Shown: positions 56,670-64,000 of the stretch, piece after piece
How the letters are laid out: each line of letters starts with the position of its first letter
Position numbering within the stretch: position 1 is the first letter of the stretch
Assembly: GCA_036245805.1 (NCBI GenBank)
Contig: BTRK01000002.1
Span: forward strand, 29,133,067-29,197,066
From: Pristionchus mayeri
Taxonomy: Eukaryota; Nematoda; Chromadorea; Rhabditida; Neodiplogasteridae
Length of the DNA stretch: 64,000 nt
Direction: 5' to 3'
Position numbers and translations under genes: made by a program
The notes under the pieces: generated by a model
Database searches by the model: none
The model's input: only the letters and a program-made list of their open reading frames with translations
Told to the model about the DNA's origin: nothing

Positions 56670-57900
56670 ATGACCAAAATCAGATATAAAGCATCACTGT
56701 TCAAAAATAGAGAATACCGCGAAAAATTAGACACATCGTGAGCTTACGTTCAAGGTTTAGGTTTAACAAAGGAGCGATCGAAGGTAAATGAGTTGGATCA
56801 TCAATTCAAACCTCAGATACTTCTTGGATAATGTACCACGAATTTGCCCCATTTTCTTTTATTTCTGGTCATACGAATAGAATAGCGACACTTTTCACGA
56901 ATTTTCAAAAATCGAAATTTTCGAATATGGAAAATTTCACGAATTTAGAAACAAAAAGATTGGTCGATTTTCCGTGAATTTCTGATTCATCAGCTTACAA
57001 AAATATTTTCCACACCAAAATCTAATCATAATTCTCACAAGTCTGAGTGGGCTCGAAATGTTGATTTTACAACGTGCAAATTTGAGCAATCTCGAGGTGA
57101 AAAATAGGGATGGCAACGGTGTTTACGAATGAGCAAAACAATTCACAGAATGGTACACAACTGAAAGCTATGCCTGCCCCATTCCGACTTTTCACTTTAG
57201 TTTTGTAAAAAAAATGTTTAATTAATTAGAAAAACATTAACGAATGATAAGCAAAAGGCCGACGCTTTCCGTCCAAGTGGAGCACATCGCAAGTCACGTT
57301 TTTTACTAAAATTATCGCAAACTGAAATTCGGTTGCGTTGTAAAACTTTATGAACGAGGTTCAATAATTTTTTTCTCATGTTAACGGTACTCCGACAGCA
57401 ATACAACATCGCTTACTAATGTAAATAATAGATTAATGTTTGTAGAACTTCAGAATCAGTCGGTTACGATAACGGGAACGTTAAAATTCATTTCCACACA
57501 GGGCGACATTAGTATATTTCTGTTTTTTTTGCAGAGCATGCGTGATGGGATGATGGACCAAATATCACAAAATCTCGAACATACTAATGTCGCCCTTCAA
57601 GAAAACGAAAAAAATTCATGAAAATCGAGACATTTTTTTTCGATTTTTTTTCGATTTTTTAAAAAAGTGTCAAAATGCTTTCCATTCTAGTTATTTAGAG
57701 TTATGTTACTTATTTATGATGTTTTCGCCAATATGGTCATGGTTTGGAGCTTTTATCCGATGATTTTCTAAAAAGTGGTATTGAAATTGAGCGAGTTGGA
57801 CGCAATTTTCGCCTTGGGAAGACCACTTGTCACGCCTAAGGAGTTCGGTTATATTTTTTTCCTGATAGAATCGGGCATGGGGAATCCGAATATGAGCACC
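56670..57900. other. No gene recognised
   Basis: AT-rich spacer. Contains a small inverted repeat (57503-57595: GGGCGACATTAGTAT and its mirror ATACTAATGTCGCCC with one mismatch) and T-rich tracts. Short open frames lack support. Confidence 0.4.
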
Positions 57901-57904
57901 GTAT

Positions 57905-58275
57905 ACTTGAAAGGGTGGGGTCCCCGAGCCGGTAGGATTTATTTTCTGTTTTGGATTGCAGTTTTTAGAAAATTTGAATATGATGTTGACGCCATCGAAC
58001 TTGTTTGTCAACATAAAAATTGTTGGAAATAATTTTCCGAACATTCTGAGCCCAATGCCATCATTCTAGCTCATCTAGGAGCTGAAATACGGTAGAGCCG
58101 GTTGCGGAACCGGAAAATGCCAAAAAGCCGGTTCCGAAGAAAAGGCCAACGTAGAAAGTCTTCTCATCCCCAATATACTCATAATTATCTCGTGGACACG
58201 GCTGAAAGTTGGGGCTCCTGGTTCCGCGGGGTGTCCGTTTTCATGCATTCTCTCAGAAGACGCGTGATATATTTT
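57905..58275 (+). repeat. 370 bp direct repeat, copy 1
   Basis: Matches 59276-59642 in the same orientation with scattered differences: GGTGGGGTCCCCGAG, GTCAACATAAAA, TCTAGCTCATC, TGAAAGTTGGGGCTCCTGGT and CTCTCAGAAGACGCGTG shared in order. The pair is about 1.37 kb apart. Confidence 0.75.
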
Positions 58276-58279
58276 TATT

Positions 58280-59270
58280 GTGAAAACAATTTTTTGTGAT
58301 TGATAATCTACCAAAACTGAGAAAATGAAGCTTCAACACTTAATTCTGAAAACGCGTATATTTTCGATCACACCGTGCTTCTCCAGTTCTGCAACATGTC
58401 CTGTCTTCTCATGTTTGGTGTTCTTTCATTATGTATTCATATTCATTCCAATCAATAAAATAGTTTAAAAATGACATTAAATATTTTTTAAAAATGTTTT
58501 AAATTATTGAAAGAATTTGGCTAGAAAAGTACGGTAGTTTGAAAGCATCGGAAGGAGGCAACCAATATTCCGTACTCAAAAATTCCCGCTGCCGTCCCTA
58601 GTGAAAAATATGATTTTTAATAAAATACTGATTGGCACGGTCTTCCACTCGCTCCCTTCCAGGGCACTTTTCCGGGAAAAAACATACGGCTCTCTTTTCC
58701 GTACGAGACACATTGATTCAGGGAATTTCTTGTAGTTTGTAGTCAACGGCGACGCGTGACCGCGTTGCGTATGACTTTCTCATGAGCATTTATGGAGGCG
58801 CTTGTTGAAAAATTGCGCAATTTACATTTAATAACATTACACAGATTTATGATAAATGTAAATCATCGGTTTAAACTAACAAAAATCATCGTGACGCAAT
58901 ATGATGGTATCGCTCCGCCCATTATTCAAATGTCCCGCGAAAAAGCGCGCACATTTTTGGGAAATGTGCGCGCTTTTGCAGAAGTGGGCATGCGAACAAA
59001 AGCGAGGTGAGGAAATCCCCACAATGAATGGCCGTGGATTTGTTCGTTTTTTTCGACGATATTTGATCCATTCTGTGAGTAAATGTATTAAAACAGCGAA
59101 ACAGTGAATAATTGAGCGTGCATCGTAAAGAATGACCATTTTGAAAATTTGCAAAAATCAAATTGGCGAGCATTTTTACTGCACTAAAGCCAATTCCCAC
59201 CCCTACACGGCTCGGCTCAATTTTTTCCTGAAAGAATAATGTACGTATATTCTAAAAATGATCTCTGATT
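58280..59270. other. Spacer between direct repeats, with a strong hairpin
   Basis: No coding exon. At 58941-58977 is a perfect 16 bp stem AAAAGCGCGCACATTT / AAATGTGCGCGCTTTT with a 5 nt loop. Confidence 0.5.
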
Positions 59271-59275
59271 ACGCG

Positions 59276-59642
59276 GAAAGGTGGGGTCCCCGAGTCGCTA
59301 GAATTTATTTTCTCATTCCAAAATCAATTTTTGATTATTTTCAACATGAATTTGTAGTAATCGCAACTTAATGTCAACATAAAAGTTGTTTGAAATGATT
59401 TTCCGCGCATTTTGAGCCCAAAGCCGCTAGTCTAGCTCATCGGGGAGCTGATATATGGTAGAGCCGGACCTGGAACCGGAAAATACCTAAAATCCGGTTC
59501 TTCGAAAAACGGTCAACGTAAAAGTTTTCTCGTCCCTAATATACTCTAGCATAATTATCTCGAGAATAGTACTGAAAGTTGGGGCTCCTGGTGCCGCAGG
59601 GGGTCAGTTTTCATGCAATCTCTCAGAAGACGCGTGTTATAA
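59276..59642 (+). repeat. 370 bp direct repeat, copy 2
   Basis: See 57905-58275. Both copies end at the same place (AGACGCGTG.TAT). Direct terminal repeats of this size could be an LTR-like pair or two copies of one dispersed element. Confidence 0.75.
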
Positions 59643-59734
59643 GATTCCCTCCTCTTTCGCCCGCTGAAGGAATTCGTCTCCTCTCCCCTTCCCTTCCCCT
59701 CCCTCCCTTCCCCCTTACCACCCTCCTCCCCAGA

Positions 59735-59953
59735 ATGGTCAAGGTCGTCTACCCCCTCGCTCTGCTCGCTACAGTACTCATCGCTTCGAATGTTACGGAG
59801 GGTCTCACAGCTTTCGCTCCTACTCATCTCGCAGTAGCGAGATAAGCAGTAGCGAGAGCTGTGAGACCTCTTAATCTCACCGCGCACGAAGACTACGAGG
59901 AAGAACCAGGCGAGAAGAAGGCTCCAGTGGAGTTGGCGCCCAACGGCCGATGA
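59735..59953 (+). CDS. Small secreted peptide precursor, unknown
   Basis: Two exons, 59735-59801 and 59850-59953, joined in phase through a 48 nt intron; 171 nt, 56 residues. Seen: clear signal peptide MVKVVYPLALLATVLIAS, then NVTE, a basic start VARAVRPLNLT, an acidic stretch HEDYEEEPGE, a dibasic KK and the end APVELAPNGR. The dibasic site followed by a short peptide is reminiscent of processed peptide precursors, but no known peptide family is recognised. The intron lies inside a nearly perfect hairpin (59801-59868). Upstream is a CT-rich tract, and downstream TACCGTA motifs. Confidence 0.5.
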
Positions 59954-60051
59954 ATACTCATGCGCCTACCGTACTCTCCGCCACGCCGGAGCCTGTGCTA
60001 GACAACAGGCGTGGCTCCCTCTCTGGACACCCCCTCAGATGAGCGTCGGAC

Positions 60052-60291
60052 ATGTGGATAGGAAAAAACCGGCGCCTACCGTATCAGAGCACCACTGCCG
60101 GGGCCATTTTTGCGCGCATGGCCGAACAGGAATCCAGAATGGCGCCTACCGTACCCGCACCCACTACGATTGCGAGTGAGGAGGAAGACAAAACGGTGCC
60201 GACTCTGCCGCCGATCGATGATACCTTGCCAAAGAAGACGGCGGTCAACGAGACAGTCTTCAATGAGAAAGTGGCCAACCAGACTGCCTAA
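60052..60291 (+). CDS. Possible short Pro/Glu-rich frame
   Basis: Open frame of 79 codons starting MWIGKNRRLPYQ with a low-complexity middle (APTVPAPTTIASEEED) and two potential N-glycosylation sites (NET, NQT). It lies 100 nt after the small secreted peptide gene and could be a separate gene, a downstream exon of it, or chance. TACCGTA heptamers occur inside it, which argues for non-coding origin. Confidence 0.25.
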   Translation: MWIGKNRRLPYQSTTAGAIFARMAEQESRMAPTVPAPTTIASEEEDKTVPTLPPIDDTLPKKTAVNETVFNEKVANQTA

Positions 60292-60432
60292 TGAACCCGG
60301 CGCCTCTTCGCAGAAGAAGAACCCCAATTCGTCCTCTTCGATCGTTTCCTTCCACGCCACTTTTGACATTCTGGGAGCAGCCGCCTTCCCTCGCCCCGTG
60401 ACTTACCGTAATATATTGTGAAAAGTCATAGT

Positions 60433-60576
60433 ACTGTGAGAATAGAAACCTGCTCACACAACACAAGGCACAGCACGACAGGCAGCTACCGTACATTTAA
60501 CGTTCCGTTCCGTTCTGCTGATTCCTTTGTGCACCGAGGCACACCAACTTGCTAGGCTTTCTATTCTCAGAGTACC
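60433..60576. mobile_element. Short copy of the TACTGTGAGAATAG MITE
   Basis: Left TACTGTGAGAATAGAAA, right CTTTCTATTCTCAGAGTA; the body matches the right half of 61507-61742 (GGCAGCTACCGTA, CGTTCCGTTCCGTTCTGCTG). Confidence 0.65.
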
Positions 60577-60579
60577 AAG

Positions 60580-61500
60580 CTTCTGAATCTCGACGATGGC
60601 GACAGAGATATAAATTTTGACGACGCAGTTTGAAAGAGCATCATTCAAAATGCGTTTCACTAAAACTGTAGATGAAACGAAAACTTAAATTTCAACGCCG
60701 CTCACCCCCCCCCCCAAAAGGCTCGATTCTCTCACGGTTCCTCTCACATACTTTTTCGAACGCGACGTGTAAAAACTTCGATAACACAGCATTGATGTGA
60801 CAGCAAGCAAAACTTGACAAAATATCTTTTGTATGAAAAATTTGATAATTTCGATAGGTGTAACAGTGAAAAAGTATGATGGTAAACCTACCGGCGCAGC
60901 AGTATTCCCGTCTCTCCGCTAACATCGACCGAATCGGCACTCGCAGCTTCGCGTGCTCGCGAGCAGGAAACATCAAGATTGCCCAACATCTCGTCACTCA
61001 GATCTAAAAGCAAAACGATAACAAAATCACTGAAATAGCGCGTAAAAGCTGTTCTGTTGTCCAATTCAGAATAATTGAGCAAATCGACACGACAAACGCG
61101 ATTATTCACTTTAATGCATAGTTGAAGAGAAAGCAATATTAGAGAATCGATCCAATTCTCTCGCATTAGGCAAAAATAACACGAAATAAATCGCCAGATT
61201 GATATATTATCCCAAAAAAATACGATATTTTGAATGTGCTAATGAGGGAATGCATAGTGATGATCGGTCATTACGTAAGATTAACCGCACGGGTGATTCA
61301 AAGGGCATTATGATCATTGATTGAGAATGCGAATTAATTTATATCTTAGATCAGCGTATCGAAAAAGGCATGCATAGGGACCGCGGATGCCCTTGTAAAG
61401 AGGTTTCATAAAAATGTTTACGCACTACGAATCTACACAATTGGCCATGGCGAAACGTTTAGAAATGCAAAAAAAAATAATAAAAATTTATTTTTTTTAA
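60580..61500. other. No gene recognised
   Basis: Spacer between the two TACTGTGAGAATAG MITE copies. Minus-strand frames at 60692-61166 have no supporting motif or splice logic. Confidence 0.4.
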
Positions 61501-61506
61501 CAAATT

Positions 61507-61742
61507 CAGTACTGTGAGAATAGAAAGCGTAGCAAGTTGGTGTGCCTCGGTGCACAAAAGAATCAGCAGAACGGAACGGAACGCTAAATGTTCGGTAGCT
61601 GACTGTCGTGCTGTGCCTTATGCTGTGCGTGCAGGCACAGCATGACAGGCAGCTACCGTATATTTAACGTTCCGTTCCGTTCTGCTGATTCCTTTGTGCA
61701 CCGAGGCACACCAACTTGCTACGCTTTCTATTCTCACAGTAA
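61507..61742. mobile_element. 235 bp palindromic MITE with TA flanks
   Basis: Near-perfect inverted repeat: left TACTGTGAGAATAGAAAGCG, right CGCTTTCTATTCTCACAGTA with one difference, extending through GCAAGTTGGTGTGCCTCGGT. The outer TA fits a TA target duplication. Confidence 0.75.
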
Positions 61743-61970
61743 CTTTTAAATTTTCCCCTTGGGTCACTAGACTACCGTATGATGATTAGAGTTGGAGCGC
61801 ATTACGAGTCAGGATTTTCGCATCATTTCGTGTTTTTATTGATTTGTATATTTTTACTATTTGTATTTTTGTAGTATTTATTTGTGAACTGCTTTAAGTG
61901 AGTAGTGCTAGCTTCTGAACTTATAGTTCACCGGAAAATGAAGTGTATCAAATATGGACGGGTGAAGTAA

Positions 61971-62290
61971 TTTGGCAAAGAAGTAGTCGTCCGAACGAAA
62001 ATGGGGCATGACGCGTGTGTGGAATAGGTTAAGGAAGGTTTGTTGCATGTAATGGACACAAGAATATAAAGGGGGCACTTAAAAATAATGAGAAAATGGG
62101 GGAAGAAATGGGAGGTGCTCGAAAAATGCCAGATTCGTGCCGGTTTTTGGCAAAGAAGTAGTCGCCCGAACGAAAATGGAGCATGACCCGTGTGTGGAGC
62201 AGGTAAAGGAATGTTTTTTGCATCTTCTGGACCCAAGAATGTAAAGGGGGCACTCAAAAATAAAGAGGAAACGGGGGAAAGAAATGACGT
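61971..62290 (+). repeat. Tandem duplication, 175 bp unit
   Basis: Two head-to-tail units starting TTTGGCAAAGAAGTAGTCG at 61971 and TTTGGCAAAGAAGTAGTCG at 62146, sharing CGAACGAAAATGG, AAAGGGGGCACT and GGGGGAA.GAAATG blocks. Followed by AAATTGACAAAACGG short repeats (62290-62365). Not coding by any evidence. Confidence 0.75.
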
Positions 62291-62369
62291 CGGGAAATTG
62301 ACAAAACGGTTTTTTAAATTGACAAAAGGGATTTTTTAAATTTTTTTTAAATTGACAAAACGGTCCGCT

Positions 62370-63070
62370 AAAAATCTTCTCCCTAAACCAGAAGCGGCGA
62401 ACCAGTCGCAAATACGTTTATAATGGGTTTCTCTAGCTATATGACGGTAAATATGACCTAGAAAATAATAAAATAACGCAAAATCGATAAAGAAAAAGTT
62501 GAAAAAACTTTATCACAGCACGACACAGAGTAGAAACGGTACAGTATCTAGGCACACCATTAATCGTGGTGTGGACATGTGATGGATGGCAGAAAGGACG
62601 GGCCTCCGCGGTCCCTAGGCATGCACACAAATATACTGTAATTCTGAGCCGGAATTTGTGTGTCGCTAATTCACGGAATTAACAGGATATTGAATCTCGA
62701 CAGTGGTGTGTTTACTCGCTCTTCTCGCTTTTCACGATGTGAGGAGCATGCCGCCGCGCGAAAAAATAATAAAAATAAGCGAAAGTAACTTGGCGGGAGT
62801 TAAAGTTTTTTTAAAAGTAACTCAAGTTCTCGTTTTCACGGCAATCTGTTTAAAAAACAGTAAAAAGTACGGTACAATCAAGGAAATTGTCAGGATCACG
62901 TTAACTCAGGCAGCGTTTTCCTAAATATAGTGGCAGTAGTGTGGGTTGGTACTCTCGGAACGCGAAATACACTTTTTAGTGAGGCGACAGTTTTCAACGG
63001 GGCCCTCGCTTTTTATTAATGCTTTATGTATCAATCAATCGATCGGTTTCATGTTCAATTCTTTGTTTTC
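62370..63070. other. No gene recognised
   Basis: AT-rich spacer upstream of the last gene; presumably its promoter in the final part. An acceptor-like TTCAG directly precedes the start codon at 63078. Confidence 0.4.
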
Positions 63071-63077
63071 TTCAGAG

Positions 63078-64000
63078 ATGGCACCACCAGTTCCCAAGGA
63101 GCCGATAGAAAAAGAAGCGTCATTAGCAAAAGCTGGAGATCTGCTGAGAAAGGTATTATTTTTTATGTTTGAGTACGTGAGCTTGTTCTTTTCACTAAAA
63201 ACGGAATATTTAAGAAGTTTTACTCGTTATTTTCACTAATACCAATGCTATTCTCTCTCAGGCTGCGAATCAATCACGACCAGACCTCAAAGAGCCCAAA
63301 GAAGTGCCGCTCGATCTTTTCTCCGCTGAGACTGAGGTGATCATGTAGTTCTTGTATTTGCTTTCTTTACATTCGATGTTTCTTCTTCTTGCAGGTTTCT
63401 CACACCATCGGTGATGTAGTTTGTAAGGAGGAAGACACGGCGGATGATCAAATAGTCAGAGATGGAGCAGGTCCCACCGCCACAGCTTTAGTCGTATGTA
63501 TACTTGCTGTTATCGGGAGTTTATGCTCGATACATTTCGCATACGGGTGAAATTAGTTAGATTCGCATTTAAGCTGCTTAGTTTGGGCTTAGACTGTTAT
63601 TTTTACGCCTGGAACGTTGTTTCACACGTGTTGCCTCATTGTTTAGCGATTTTTAAAGCTTTTCGATATTTTGCGAAATTTCTCTTTTCTCAGGTAGCCA
63701 ATCAATTTCTCCCACCATCGCTTTTCTCTCCACTGGAACCTCTTCCCTTGTTCGAATCGAACCCAAAAGATGCGATAACTGTGAAGAAAGAAGACGAAGA
63801 GGAAGATGTGGTAATTATATCAAACGATAGTCATGTTAATTACAATTTGTATAAATACGGAGAGTAGCATTTTTTAAAAAATTATTCTATTTCAGGACTA
63901 TTTCGAGATTGATCAAATGCCAGTGTTCGACGAGCTCAATAAAAACGCGTGCAAACTATATATGAAGAGATCAGCATTGCTTGTGAAGGGGAGCAACAGA
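63078..64000 (+). CDS. N-terminal part of an acidic protein, continues past the edge
   Basis: Five exons, all phase 0: 63078-63152, 63262-63336, 63395-63493, 63694-63810, 63896 to the window end. Seen: MAPPVPKEPIEKEASLAKAG.., a Pro-rich segment VANQFLPPSLFSPLEPLPLF, an acidic-basic stretch VKKEDEEEDV, then DYFEIDQMPVFDELNKNACK and LYMKRSALLVKGSNR. The MAP start, the PP.F/SL..LE segment, the VK(K)EE motif and the exclusive phase-0 introns resemble the N-terminus of zinc-finger gene 2, so it may be a third family member whose fingers lie outside the window. That link is inference; no zinc ligands are present in the visible part. Confidence 0.6.

Noticed and set aside
1..64000. CRISPR array, rRNA operon or bacterial-type operons
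   Set aside because: None seen; gene structure is clearly eukaryotic with spliceosomal introns.

Overview
The window is nuclear DNA of a free-living-type nematode. Short exons (about 30-280 nt) alternate with many 40-60 nt GT-AG introns ending in TTTCAG-like acceptors, several start codons sit just after an acceptor-like TTTCAG (as at trans-spliced 5' ends), and the gene set is nematode-typical: Srx and Srh-like chemoreceptors, a MATH-BTB protein, an SLC17 carrier, Rac and a PEK/PERK-type kinase. The very high exon number per kb of CDS suggests a diplogastrid such as Pristionchus; that species-level guess is inference. All gene models were built by hand by joining exons with consistent phase.

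Layout. 0-1 kb: 5' half of a serpin (minus). 2.1-8.6 kb: two tandem, intact 12-exon Srx receptors, separated by a tRNA-like SINE; the second carries a 1.27 kb terminal-inverted-repeat element in intron 2. 8.8-13.1 kb: 16-exon SLC17-type carrier with a deleted mariner in intron 14. 13.3-14.7 kb: secreted Lys/Ala-rich protein (minus). 15.2-17.9 kb: type I membrane protein with a repeated Cys-rich ectodomain and a hAT-like MITE at an intron/exon boundary. 18.4-19.7 kb: decayed Srh-like receptor. 22-23 kb: intact Rac GTPase; a truncated intron-containing copy lies at 31.8-32.4 kb beside a BEL/Pao gag fragment. 24.4-26.3 kb: two large foldback palindromes. 27.4-29.3 kb: 10-exon Lys/Glu-rich protein in a region full of the heptamer TACCGTA. 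32.9-33.9 kb: small multi-pass membrane protein. 34.2-37.5 kb: PEK/PERK-like eIF2alpha kinase (minus). 38.5-40.4 kb: minisatellite and a 1.28 kb palindrome. 40.9-44.3 kb: poorly supported exons. 44.7-54.2 kb: two tandem zinc-finger paralogs with an unusual alternating module; the second is stretched by three large palindromic intron insertions. 54.6-56.7 kb: MATH-BTB protein (minus). 57-63 kb: repeats, a small secreted peptide gene and a tandem duplication. 63.1 kb to the edge: first exons of a gene whose N-terminus recalls the zinc-finger paralog.

The genes do not form one pathway; this is ordinary nematode gene space. What stands out is the load of non-autonomous DNA elements (MITEs and foldbacks with 2, 3 or 8 bp target duplications), often inside introns and in two cases at splice junctions, and the three local gene duplications (Srx pair, Rac plus pseudocopy, zinc-finger pair). 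No CRISPR array, rRNA or intact tRNA gene was seen.
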